A DNA stretch of 64,000 nt from Glandiceps talaboti (Eukaryota > Hemichordata > Enteropneusta > Spengelidae), in NCBI RefSeq assembly GCF_964340395.1, contig NC_135565.1, positions 2,020,001-2,084,000 on the forward strand. Reading direction: 5' to 3'. The notes beneath the pieces are model-generated. The model did not search any database. It worked only from the letters and a program-made list of their open reading frames with translations, and was not told the origin of the DNA. A program made the translations under genes and the position numbers. This document shows, one piece after another, positions 9,694 through 24,600 of the stretch. Numbering within the stretch: the first letter of the stretch is position 1; every line of letters begins with the position of its first letter.

Positions 9694-12600
9694 CTGTAAA
9701 ATAATCATACAATCAAAGATCATATTTGCTGGTTCCTTACTATGGTAACGGTTATTTTGATTCATAAATTGAGAATAATGACCCATTATACCAGTATGTA
9801 ACCCCCAACACTTAATTCAATCATTAGAGAGAGACCCAATGTATATATATAATATATATAATTTGTTCATTGACTTGACAATGCGTATATGCATTGGGAA
9901 AAATAACAGAACTACGGATGGGTAAAAACGGAAATAATGCTCGACTTGGGACTGTCATTTTGTTACAGAATTAGTCACTGCCAGGTTCGCGGATTTCCCA
10001 CTAAACTACAGCGAATTTTGTAATTAACATGATAATTGGTATGACCTAAAAACTCATGGAATTTGAAGTATGACTTTGTTATAGTACATGTCCTAGGACA
10101 TTTACTGTAAATATTCGGACAATATAAATATTTGGTTAACCCACAGACAAGTCAGAAGACAGATTGGTAATGGATATTGTTCAAGGTGTTAATCTGGGGA
10201 TTAACAGCTCGATCCTTGCCTCAGGTATGCTACAAGGGTCTCTAGCACTTTCAACATTACACTGAGAGCTACCAAAGTCCCTTTTCAGGTACTATCGGTG
10301 TTTTGTTGTTTAAACACCGCCGCATCATCGGTAAGGGTCAAAGGTTCGATAGCGTTATTTTTAACCGGAAACTGACAATTTCTGCGGAAACAGCTTGAAA
10401 ATCAAGCTAGATATAGCTGAGTTATTGCCTTGTAAAACTTGCTTGTTTGGGATGGTCAAAATTATGAATATATAATGAACATATTTAATTTAAAAATGCA
10501 GAAATATGGAATTTGTTACACACTGTACGACAAATTCTGACGATTGGGCAAGTTGTGTTCTATGGCTCTATAGTAAGTTACACTCTGGAATTTTCGTCTG
10601 ACCCACTGGGATTTTTGTCAGAAAAGTACATACTTTATTCAATAGTCGTAACATTTCCGACGTTTACATGAGGGTCTATGCATTCATCACCTATGTCAAA
10701 ATGAACACACAAGCTGTTAACGGGTTCCCCGATCAATTTACCGGAGCAGAGTTCCCACTGACCCCACAGCAGTACAAGTGTGGCCATGATCAAAGTGAAA
10801 CTGTACAACAGAAAACATACAAAATGGTTTGAAAATGATGTTTTAACTAATAAAGAAGGCAAGCTAGCTTCACATCATAAAATATCTTCAGTATGATTGT
10901 AATTTTTCTTGGAAAACAATGTGTCATCTTATTGTATGTTTTGCTTTCCAACATGGTACTGAGAGTCGATTGTTTTTATTTTGATTCATAACATGCATGT
11001 ACCCCTGTCGCAATCAACGTAAAAAGATACAACACTAACTTTTATTGCAATAGTATCTACTGTGACCTGGAATATTACCTGCATCATGCCAAACACATGT
11101 TTATATATATAGTGTCGGTTTACAGCATGAGACAGTATGTGTTTACATGTCAACGATATTTGATCTGAGTCGGCTTCAAGTTCGCATGAGAGTTCAAGTG
11201 CCAATATTGCAAGTCATCTATTACATTTATGATTCTGTCAATAGGATAGCAAACTTTCCCATCGAAATATCGCGTAGTATTGTGTGGTCTGTTGATGTAT
11301 ACGAGACTATAATCAATTTGGGCAGATTCACACGTTGGAAAGTTATTTCCATGACAATAGAGTAATGTTTACCCGAGGCTATGATCGAACAATGAGAGAA
11401 GGTTTGTTACCAATCTGCTTGATACTTGTCTGTGGTTAACCTTGTTGTTATTTTGTCCAAGGTGCAACAATAACAAATAGGTTAACCAAAAGTGTCCGAA
11501 TATTTATAGTAAATGTCCGAGGACATGTACAATAACTATCAGTTATTTCAACATATGGAAATGACCACGATATTGCCATATATAATTATCAATGATAGTT
11601 ACGATAATGGACCATACCCACATCACCACTCACCATTCCCATCAACACACACCCTCCCCCCCCTTTGCCACCACCCCTAGCAGCTACCCATAATAATGGA
11701 ACAGCTATGGGTTAACTCACCACAAGGTAGTGACCATGATATAGCCATACAGATATCACCCAGATAATTAGGATGTCGCACCATACCCCACCAACCACTG
11801 ACTAATAATCGACTTCCTGTACGTGTTGGTATACTCTCTAAATCTATACAAATAAAAAAATTATGAATATTAATTTATCATAACATGTACTATATTCAAT
11901 ATTGGTAGATTCTTCATGATAATGGTAATCTACAATGTCTTCACCATGGCAATCTATGATGTCATTGTCATGGCAATCTATGATGTCATTGTCATGGCAA
12001 TCTATGATGTCATTGGCATGGCAATATATGATGTCATTGGCATGGCAATCTATGATGTCATTGTCATGGCAATCTATGATGTCATTGGCATGGCAATCTA
12101 TGATGTCATTGTCATGGCAATCTATGATGTCATTGTCATGGCAATCTATGATGTCATTGTCATGGCAAGCCATGATGTCATTGTCATGGCAATCTATGAT
12201 GTCATTGTCATGGCAATCTATGATGTCATTGTCATGGCAATCTATGATGTCATTGGCATGGCAATATATGATGTCATTGGCATGGCAATCTATGATGTCA
12301 TTGTCATGGCAATCTATGATGTCATTGGCATGGCAATATATGATGTCATTGGCATGGCAATCTATGATGTCATTGTCATGGCAATCTATGATGTCATTGT
12401 CATGGCAATCTATGATGTCATTGTCATGGCAATCTATGATGTCATTGTCATGGCAATCTATGATGTCATTGGCATGGTAATCTATGATGTCTTCGTCAAT
12501 GAAATCTATGATATCATCATCATGGCAATCTATGATATCATTGTCATGGCAATATGATTAAATTTATTGAAAAGTCTTTTGAGATTGTCTGCATTCAATG

Positions 12601-12785
12601 TATTACTGTTGCTAAGTGACAGCAGTATGACCAAAAGCACATCATGACAATTTTTTAGAACTAAATTGATAACTTTCAGTAGTGCTATAGGCATGGTGCA
12701 GTGTCTGTCTGTCTGTGTGGGTGGGTGGGTGTGCATGCGTGCTTGTGTGCGTGCATGTTTGTGCGTGTGTGTGCGTGTGCGTGTG

Positions 12786-12825
<40 letters not shown>

Positions 12826-15800
12826 TGTGTGTGTGTGTGTGTGTTTGTGTATGTGAACAACTTAAAGTCAAAAACTGCCAGTCGGATTGACTTGGTATTT
12901 GGTAGGAATAGTACTTATACATGTTGTATGTCTATTTGGGAAATTGTTCAAAGCAAATTGATAAAAAAATGTCATTTTCGGTCAAAAAACTTAAACTTAA
13001 AAATAGCACCAATGGCGTTGTAGTACAACTGTACAGTTTTTAAAAATGTTTACACACATGCTGATCCATGCTAAATGTAGGTGTTCATTTGCTGATTGAC
13101 TATCCAGTCAAGCTCCTCCCCCTACAAACAACATCCAAACCAAGAGATGGACAAATCCCACTTTCAAACTCTTCCCTTTACCTCTTACTCTCAAGATACT
13201 ATTACAGTGTCCCCCCTATGTAGTTACTTTTAACATGTTGGTCATGACTTGGTAAGCTCAGAAATTGTCTGAAAGGATCTGAAAGGATCTGAAAGGATCT
13301 GAAAGGATCTGAATAGCCTAAAAATTTGCTTTAAGTGTCAAAAACCCTTCAGAGGATCTGAGGGGAGAACCTAAGAGCCCCCATGAGAGGTGGGGGGAGA
13401 ACCTAAGAACCCCCATGAGAAGTGGGGGGAGAACCTAAGAGCCCCCATGAGAGGTGGGGGGAGAACCTAAGAGCCCCCATGAGAGGTGGGGGAAAAACCT
13501 AAGAGCCCCCATGAGAGGTGGGGGGAGAACCTAAGAGCCCCCATGAGAGGGGGGGGAGAACCTAAGAGCCCCCATGAGAGGGGGGGAACCTAAGAACCCC
13601 CATGAGAGGGGGGAGAACCTAAGAACCCCCATGAGAGGTGGGGGGAGAACCTAAGAGCCCCCATGAGAGGGGGGGAGAACCTAAGAGCCCCCATGAGAGG
13701 ATGGGGGGGGGGGGAGAACCTAAGAACCCCCATGAGAGGTGGATATTTACCATCACGATGCTATTAATTAAATTACTTTTTGAATATATTTACCCTATGC
13801 AGTCATTAATTACATTATTGTGCTATCTTATTAAGTATTTAGTAATGGGTTGATTATAACAATGGTTACAACATTGACATGACCTCTGTGTGATCTACAT
13901 TCCTGGAGACTCTATTTGATCTAATTAACACAATTTGACATCTCTTCAATATCTTAGCTTGATTTGGAAGCCAATAAAACATCAACCTTTGTTCCTGAAA
14001 GATGTACTGTACTGTGACAATTATTTACACAGTAATTGGACACCACGTTTACAATTCAACTAAAATACATTTTAAAAGGTCACCTAAGATACTAGTCCAG
14101 GGTCACACAAAGGTCACCTAACATACTAGTCCAGGGTCACACAAAGGTCACCTAACATACTAGTCCAGGGTCACACAAAGGTCACCTGACATACTAGTCC
14201 AGGGTCACACAAAGGTCACCTAAGATACTAGTCCAGAGCACACAAAGGTCACCTAAGATACTAGTCCAGGGTCACACAAAGGTCACCTAAGATACTAGTC
14301 CAGGGTCACACAAAGGTCACCTAAGATACTAGTCCAGGGTCACACAAAGGTCACCTAAGATACTTGTCCAGAGTCACACAAAGGTCACCTAAGATACTAG
14401 TCCAGGGTCACACAAAGGTCACCTAAGATACTAGCCCAGGGTCATACAAAGGTCACCTAAGATACTAGTCCAGGGTCACACAAAGGTCACCTAAGATACT
14501 TGTCCAGAGTCACACAAAGGTCACCTAAGATACTAGTACAGGGTCACACAAAGGTCACCTAAGATACTAGTCCAGGGTCACACAAAGGTCACCTAAGATA
14601 CTAGTCCAGGGTCACACAAAGGTCACCTAAGATACTAGTCCAGGGTCACACAAAGGTCACCTAAGATACTAGTCCAGGGTCACATAAAGTTTTTTTTGTT
14701 ATTATATTTTCAATGCTATGTCCAACAATAAAACGTAGTATTATGACACAAGATTGACAAATTGTAATCATTGGATATTTGCATACTGTTATCTCTGTAT
14801 TACTTTCCATATACTTACGTTTTAATTTTGGATCATTTGGATTTTTTCTGAAAGCGTCCTTCTGTGAATTTGAAGCTCTAAAGATTACATATCCAATGAC
14901 TAAACAAAGAGAGAACAGGGAAGTGATAAGATTGCAAGTCAAGATGTACAAATTCAAACACACGACGAGGAGTCTGAATAACAACAAATGTGTACGTCAT
15001 TGGTTCTAACAATATGAGTAAAATTGTTTTGAGTGATTGACAGTCACTTGTGGTGGTATAATTAATATGAAAGTGATTGACAGTCACTTGTGGTGGTATA
15101 ATTAATATTAAAGTGATTGACAGTCACTTGTGTTGGTATAATTAATATTAAAGTGATTGACAGTCACTTGTGTTGGTATAATTAATATTAAAGTGATTGA
15201 CAGTCACATGTGGTGGTATAATTAATATTAAAGTGATTGACAGTCACTTGTGTTGGTATAATTAATATTAAAGTGATTGACAGTCACTTGTGGTGGTATG
15301 ATTAATATTAAAGTGATTGACAGTCACTTGTGGTGGTATAATTAATATTAAAGTGATTGACAGTCACTTGTGTTGGTATAATTAATATTAATGTGATTGA
15401 CAGTCACTTGTGGTGGTATAATTAATATTAAAGTGATTGACAGTCACTTGTGTTGGTATAATTAATATTAAAGTGATTGACAGTCACATGTGGTGGTATA
15501 ATTAATATTAAAGTGATTGACAGTCACTTGTGTTGGTATAATTAATATTAAAGTGATTGACAGTCACTCATGGTGGTAGTATAATTAATATTAAAGTGAT
15601 TGACAGTCACTTCTGGTGGTATGATTAATATTAAAATGATTGACAGTCACTTCTGGTGGTATGATTAATATTAAAGTGATTGACAGTCACATGTGGTGGT
15701 ATGATTAATATTAAAGTGATTGACAGTCACTTGTGGTATAATTAATATTAAAGTGATTGACAGTCACTTGTGGTGGTATGATTAATATTAAAGTGATTGA

Positions 15801-18663
15801 CAGTCACTTGTGGTGGTATAATTAATATTAAAGTGATTGACAGTCACTTGTGGTGGTATAATTAATATTAAAGTGATTGACAGTCACTTCTGGTGGTATG
15901 ATTAATATTAAAGTGATTGACAGTCACTTGTGGTGGTATGATTAATATTAAAGTGATTGACAGTCACATGTGGTGGTATAATTAATATTAAAGTGATTGA
16001 CAGTCACTTGTGGTGGTATAATAAATATTAAAGTGATTGACAGTCACTTGTGGTGGTATAATTAATATTAAAGTGATTGACAGTCACTTGTGGTGGTATA
16101 ATTAATATTAAAGTGATTGACAGTCACTTGTGGTGGTATAATTAATATGAAAGTGATTGACAGTCACTTGTGGTGGTATAATTAATATTAAAGTGATTGA
16201 CAGTCACTTGTGGTGGTATAATTAATATTAAAGTGATTGACAGTCACTTGCGGTGGTATGATTAATATTAAAGTGATTGACAGTCACTCATGGTGGTATA
16301 ATTAATATTAAAGTGATTGACAGTCACTTGTGGTGGTATGATTAATATTAAAGTGATTGACAGTCACTTGTGGTATAATTAATAATAAAGTGATTGACAG
16401 TCACTTGTGGTGGTATGATTAATATTAAAGTGATTGACAGTCACTTGTGGTGGTATAATTAATATTAAAGTGATTGACAGTCACTTGTGGTATAATTAAT
16501 AATAAAGTGATTGACAGTCACTTGTGGTGGTATAATTAATATCAAAGTGATTGACAGTCACTTGTGGTGGTATAATTAATATTAAAGTGATTGACAGTCA
16601 CTTGTGGTGGTATGATTAATATTAAAGTGATTGACAGTCACTTGTGGTGGTATAATTAATATTAAAGTGATTGACAGTCACTTGTGGTGGTATGATTAAT
16701 ATTAAAGTGATTGACAGTCACTTGTGGTGGTATAATTAATATTAAAGTGATTGACAGTCACTTGTGGTATAATTAATATTAAAGTGATTGACAGTCACTT
16801 GTGGTATAATTAATATTAAAGTGATTGACAGTCACTTGTGGTATAATTAATATTAAAGTGATTGACAGTCACTTGTGGTGGTATAAATTACCCAATTTTC
16901 TTGAAGTAAAAACATCTACTACGTTTACAGTATGTCTTTGATAAATAAATATCTGTGATAATTCTGATAATTGAAAATAAAGTAGGCCAGTCTCCACTCT
17001 AAATCTAAAATGCCTCTTACATATTAATTTCAGACTTACCTTGGATAACAATAATAACTGTGACAGCCATGTTGGATAACTGTACAGGGTGGTCCACTAA
17101 GTAACGTGTTTGTAGACTGTATGTAAATGGTACCCAGGCTAAGTCACCAAAGACCAACATGAAACCAAAGCCATCATGAAGTATGTCCATTGTACTCAAA
17201 ATCGCTGGCTGAAAATTTGCACCAATAACAATATGAACTATATTTTACAGAATATAATTGATAAAACCATTTCTCTGCTAGACATTTAGGACATTAGTAG
17301 AAACAAATGAGAGTTGAGGTGACAAAGAAACTCTTACAATAATAAGAACAGTATCATAAAAGTAAGAACAAAACTATGTTAAATTCAATACTAAACTTGC
17401 AGATATATCTTGTGGACTATGAAGTTCAGATATATCTTGTGGACTATGAAGTTCAGATATATCTTGTGGACTATGAAGTTCAGATATATCTTGTGGACTA
17501 TGAAGTTCAGATATATCTTGTGGACTATGAAGTTCAGATATATCTTGTGGACTATGAAGTTCAGATATATCTTGTGGACTATGAAGTTCAGATATATCTT
17601 GTGGACTATGAAGTTCAGATATATCTTGTGGACTATGAAGTTCAGATATATCTTGTGGACTATGAAGTTATTCAGATATATCTTGTGGACTATGAAGTTC
17701 AGATATATCTTGTGGACTATGAAGTTCAGATATATCTTGTGGACTATGAAGTTCAGATATATCTTGTGGACTATGAAGTTATTCAGATATATCTTGTGGA
17801 CTATGAAGTTATTCAAATGTGCAGGTCAGGAAATCATGGCTCACTGGTCTGGACTCTAACAAATTTATGTTGAAAATTGAAAATTTCACTTCATTTAGAG
17901 AATGAAATATGAAAATACCGCCAATGGATATACACGATCATTTGGCTGTTGCTATGGGAGCGGTCATATTAGATATATTTGCATACATTTTTGTATGTTT
18001 TTGTTCACTTGTGTATGAATTCCTGATATTATCTTTGCAATATATGTGATCATTTGGTTGTTGCTATGGACGTGGTCATGTTGTTAGATATATTTGCATA
18101 CATTTTTGTATGTTTTTGTTCACTTGTGTATGAATTCCTGATATTATCTTTACAATATATGTGATCATTTGGCTGGTGCTTTGGGCATGCTCTTGTTGCT
18201 AGGCATATTTACATACATTTTTGAATGTTTATTCAATTGTCTATTAATCCCTGTTATCTTTGTGAAATACACAACCGTTTGGCTGTTGCTATGGGCGTGG
18301 GCATGGTTGCTAGGGATATCCGCATACATTTTTTAAATGTTTACTCACTTGCCTACCAGATGATGTTGTTATTTGACCAAAATATTTGCATATTACTGAT
18401 GGAATCATCATGTCATGAACAAGTCTTACTTTACACCCCTTAAGAATGTTCCCACCAAATTTCTACCAATCTGCCCTATAGTTTCTGACTTTAAATTTTT
18501 TTACTAAAAATCACATTTTTTTACCCAAATCACACACCTGTGATGCGATCATTTTCATTTGAACAATTCCCAACTCGACCCCACAAGTAATGTCCCCACC
18601 CAAATACCAAGGCAATCGGGTTGGCAGTTTTTGAGTTTAAGTCGTCCACACACCTACACACAT

Positions 18664-18694
<31 letters not shown>

Positions 18695-21600
18695 CCACTC
18701 GATGCCTATAGCACTACTGAACCTACATTGTAGTTCAGTTGTGCTAATAAAACCTTTACGACCCAGACATGGTTGTACAGCCTAAGTTACAGGCCAGGCC
18801 GTCCTAAAGTCAGGTCCTTCTGCCGAATGACCTCAGTCCTCTAAACCCATATCCAGGCAGTAAAGATTAGTATTAACCAGATTATAATGTAGTCCATGAA
18901 ATAGTCTCCTAATAATAGACTTACCTCATGCCAAAGACCATCCATCACATTAATAGACTTACCTCATGCCAAAGACCATCCATCACATACCAAGCTTGAA
19001 ACACAGATACTAATATTATGCCAACTGATACAGAACCAGATTTTTCATATGCTTTAGCAATCATTGCAAAATTTAACAAAACCTACAATGTAAAGAAATA
19101 ACTATTAATTACACTGAAATTAATCATGTTAAAGTAATTGGTAGGAAACTTACAATGAACTTATACATGTACTTGAACATGCTGTATGAGTTTCCCAGTC
19201 ATTTTACCCAGGGTTCCCTACCAGTGTTTTTTGTTAAGGGTGGTAAGTAGGTAAAATCTACCTGAGTTCCCCAGTCATTTTACCAGGGTTCCCTACCAGT
19301 GTTTTTTGTTAAGGGTGGTAAGTAGGTAAAATCTACCTGAGTTCCCCAGTCATTTTACCAGGGTTCCCTACCAGTGTTTTTGTTAAGGGTGGTAAGTAGG
19401 TAAAATCTACCTGAGTTCCCAATCATTTTCCCTACCAGTGTTGCAAATAAACTTATAAAACAATCTGGGAAATTGTGACCATGATTTAACCCAATTTCAT
19501 CCTCTCTCTGAATGCCAAGGTTTCCCACTACATTATAATTTCAGCCTCTCTCTGAATGCCAAGGTTTCCCACTACATTATAATTTCATTCTCTCTCTGAA
19601 TGCCAAGGTTTCCCACTACATTATAATTTCAGCCTCTCTCTGAATGCCAAGGTTTCCCACTACATTATAATTTCAGCCTCTCTCTGAATGCCAAGGTTTC
19701 CCACTACATTATAATTTCATTCTCTCTCTGAATGCCAAGGTTTCCCACTACATTATAATTTCAGCCTCTCTCTGAATGCCAAGGTTTCCCACTACATTAT
19801 AATTTCAGCCTCTCTCTGAATGCCAAGGTTTCCCACTACATTATAATTTCAGCCTCTCTCTGAATGCCAAGGTTTCCCACTACATTATAATTTCAGCCTC
19901 TCTCTGAATGCCAAGGTTTCCCACTACATTATAATTTCATCCTTTCTCTGAATGCCAAGGTTTCCCACTACATTATAATTTCATCCTCTCTCTGAATGCC
20001 AAGGTTTCCCACTACATTATAATTTCAGCCTCTCTCTGAATGCCAAGGTTTCCCACTACATTATAATTTCAGCCTCTCTCTGAATGCCAAGGTTTCCCAC
20101 TACATTATAATTTCATCCTCTCTCTGAATGCCAAGGTTTCCCACTACATTATAATTTCAGCCTCTCTCTGAATGCCAAGGTTTCCCACTACATTATAATT
20201 TCATCCTCTCTCTGAATGCCAAGGTTTCCCACTACATTATAATTTCAGCCTCTCTCTGAATGCCAAGGTTTCCCACTACATTATAATTTCATCCTCTCTC
20301 TGAATGCCAAGGTTTCCCACTACATTATAATTTCAGCCTCTCTCTGAATGCCAAGGTTTCCCACTACATTATAATTTCAGCCTCTCTCTGAATGCCAAGG
20401 TTTCCCACTACATTATAATTTCAGCCTCTCTCTGAATGCCAAGGTTTCCCACTACATTATAATTTCATCCTCTCTCTGAATGCCAAGGTTTCCCACTACA
20501 TTGTAATTTCAGCCTCTCTCTGAATGCCAAGGTTTCCCACTACATTATAATTTCAGCCTCTCTCTGAATGCCAAGGTTTCCCACTACATTATAATTTCAG
20601 CCTCTCTCTGAATGCCAAGGTTTCCCACTACATTATAATTTCAGCCTCTCTCTGAATGCCAAGGTTTCCCACTACATTATAATTTCAGCCTCTCTCTGAA
20701 TGCCAAGGTTTCCCACTACATTATAATTTCAGCCTCTCTCTGAATGCCAAGGTTTCCCACTACATTATAATTTCAGCCTCTCTCTGAATGCCAAGGTTTC
20801 CCACTACATTATAATTTCAGCCTCTCTCTGAATGCCAAGGTTTCCCACTACATTATAATTTCAGCCTCTCTCTGAATGCCAAGGTTTCCCACTGTTAGTA
20901 CAGCTAGAATAGAGATATTTCAATCTATCAATGGGATTTTTCTTTTTTGGTTTGAATGAATATAACTATAATTAATAAATGTTGTGTTTTTTGTCAGATT
21001 CCCATTATCAAAATCCTGACATACAGAAGGAGGGGTGGGGGGGGGGGGGGTGTAAGATTATGCAGGCAATGAAAAATGGGTTGTGTTTATATTAATTATT
21101 ACAAAAGAACTGCTCCAGGGGACTTGTTCCAGTCTAGTCTATGGTTTGACAAATTGTACATTCTCAATGTTGTGCCAACTGATAGTCAGTATCAGTCAAG
21201 CTGACAACAAATTGTGCAAGTGATCAGTTTTGTCAAGATATATTGTGTTACTTTTGGTCTTTATAAGTTATAATAATAAAAGTAAGACAGGTATGAATGA
21301 TTAAACTGACCAGAACAAAGCTGGAGGACACAGTGTCAGTACAGTTACCTATGATCCTTAGTCTATAGCCAACCCAACAATGTCATACCCAGTCTCCATC
21401 TGGTCCTACGATTGTATGCACTCTAGCCCTCTAGTGGCAGCAAATGAACAAGGCTAGAGGGTCTAGTGGAAAGCTTTCATGAGGTTACTAAAGGGACCAA
21501 CAATTTGACACTATGTATGCTACATGCATAGATTTTAAACTCTGTTTTATACAGCTTTCAAATTTTATTTAAAGCAACATAGACTAGCCATTGCAGAAGA

Positions 21601-24600
21601 ACTGGGCAGTAGAAAAGATTACTAACGTTAACTTACCCAACCAATAAGTCCTTACAAATCTATCGATATAACTTACCCAACCAATAAGTCCTTACAAATC
21701 TATCAATATAACTTACCCAACCAATAAGTCCTTACAAATCTATCAATATAACTTTAATACCCAACCAATAAGTCCTTACAAATCTATCAATATAACTTAC
21801 CCAACCAATAAGTCCTTACAAATCTATCAATATAACTTACCCAACCAATAAGTCCTTATAAATCTATCGATATAACTTACCCAACCAATAAGTCCTTATA
21901 AATCTATCGATATAACTTACCCAACCAATAAGTCCTTATAAATCTATCGATATAACTTACCCAACCAATAAGTCCTTATAAATCTATCGATATAACTTAC
22001 CCAACCAATAAGTCCTTACAAATCTATCGATATAACTTACCCAACCAATAAGTCCTTACAAATCTATCAATATAACTTACCCAACCAATAAGTCCTTATA
22101 AATCTATCGATATAACTTACCCAACCAATAAGTCCTTATAAATCTATCGATATAACTTACCCAACCAATAAGTCCTTATAAATCTATCGATATAACTTAC
22201 CCAACCAATAAGTCCTTATAAATCTATCGATATAACTTACCCAACCAATAAGTCCTTACAAATCTATCAATATAACTTACCCAACCAATAAGTCCTTACA
22301 AATCTATCGATATAACTTACCTAACCAATAAGTCCTTACAAATCTATCAATATAACTTACCCAACCAATAAGTCCTTACAAATCTATCAATATAACTTAC
22401 CCAACCAAGAAGTCCTTATAAATCTATCGATATAACTTACCCAACCAATAAGTCCTTATAAATCTATCGATATAACTTACCCAACCAATAAGTCCTTATA
22501 AATCTATCAATATAACTTACCCAACCAATAAGTCCTTACAAATCTATCAATATAACTTACCCAACCAATAAGTCCTTACAAATCTATCAATATAACTTAC
22601 CTAACCAATAAGTCCTTACAAATCTATCGATATAACTTACCCAACCAAGAAGTCCTTACAAATCTATCAATATAACTTACCCAACCAATAAGTCCTTATA
22701 AATCTATCGATATAACTTACCCAACCAATAAGTCCTTACAAATCTATCAATATAACTTACCCAACCAATAAGTCCTTACAAATCTATCAATATAACTTAC
22801 CTAACCAATAAGTCCTTACAAATCTATCGATATAACTTACCCAACCAAGAAGTCCTTACAAATCTATCAATATAACTTACCCAACCAATAAGTCCTTATA
22901 AATCTATCGATATAACTTACCCAACCAATAAGTCCTTACAAATCTATCAATATAACTTACCCAACCAATAAGTCCTTACAAATCTATCAATATAACTTAC
23001 CCAACCAATAAGTCCTTACAAATCTATCAATATAACTTACCCAACCAATAAGTCCTTACAAATCTATCAATATAACTTACCCAACCAATAAGTCCTTACA
23101 AATCTATCAATATAACTTACCCAACCAATAAGTCCTTACAAATCTATCGATATAACTTACCCAACCAATAAGTCCTTACAAATCTATCGATATAACTTAC
23201 CCAACCAATAAGTCCTTATAAATCTATCAATATAACTTACCCAACCAATAAGTCCTTACAAATCTATCGATATAACTTACCCAACCAATAAGTCCTTACA
23301 AATCTATCAATATAACTTACCCAACCAATAAGTCCTTATAAATCTATCAATATAACTTACCCAACCAATAAGTCCTTACAAATCTATCGATATAACTTAC
23401 CCAACCAATAAGTCCTTATAAATCTATCAATATAACTTACCCAACCAATAAGTCCTTACAAATCTATCGATATAACTTACCCAACCAATAAGTCTTTACA
23501 AATCTATCGATATAACTTACCCAACCAATAAGTCCTTATAAATCTATCGATATAACTTACCCAACCAATAAGTCCTTATAAATCTATCGATATAACTTAC
23601 CCAACCAATAAGTCCTTATAAATCTATCAATATAACTTACCCAACCAATAAGTCCTTATAAATCTATCAATATAACTTACCCAACCAATAAGTCCTTATA
23701 AATCTATCAATATAACTTACCCAACCAATAAGTCCTTATAAATCTATCAATATAACTTACCCAACCAATAAGTCCTTATAAATCTATCGATATAACTTAC
23801 CCAACCAATAAGTCCTTATAAATCTATCAATATAACTTACCCAACCAATAAGTCCTTATAAATCTATCAATATAACTTACCCAACCAATAAGTCCTTATA
23901 AATCTATCAATATAACTTACCCAACCAATAAGTCCTTATAAATCTATCGATATAACTTACCCAACCAATAAGTCCTTACAAATCTATCAATATAACTTAC
24001 CCAACCAATAAGTCCTTACAAATCTATCGATATAACTTACCCAACCAATAAGTCCTTACAAATCTATCGATATAACTTACCCAACCAATAAGTCCTTATA
24101 AATCTATCAATATAACTTACCCAACCAATAAGTCCTTATAAATCTATCAATATAACTTACCCAACCAATAAGTCCTTATAAATCTATCGATATAACTTAC
24201 CCAACCAATAAGTCCTTACAAATCTATCAATATAACTTACCCAACCAATAAGTCCTTACAAATCTATCGATATAACTTACCCAACCAATAAGTCCTTATA
24301 AATCTATCGATATAACTTACCCAACCAATAAGTCCTTATAAATCTATCGATATAACTTACCCAACCAATAAGTCCTTACAAATCTATCGATATAACTTAC
24401 CAAACCAATAAGTCCTTACAAATCTATCAATATAACTTACCCAACCAAGAAGTCCTTACAAATCTATCAATATAACTTACCCAACCAATAAGTCCTTACA
24501 AATCTATCAATATAACTTACCCAACCAATAAGTCCTTATAAATCTATCAATATAACTTACCCAACCAATAAGTCCTTATAAATCTATCGATATAACTTAC

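Noticed and set aside
10635-11365. Short ORFs inside the 1.46-kb TIR element
   Set aside because: Checked for reductase or transposase similarity; none seen, and the reductase exons 9 and 10 lie outside.
11916-12557. MAIYDVIV-repeat ORF of 213 codons
   Set aside because: 24-bp minisatellite in intron 8; overlapping frames are equally open.
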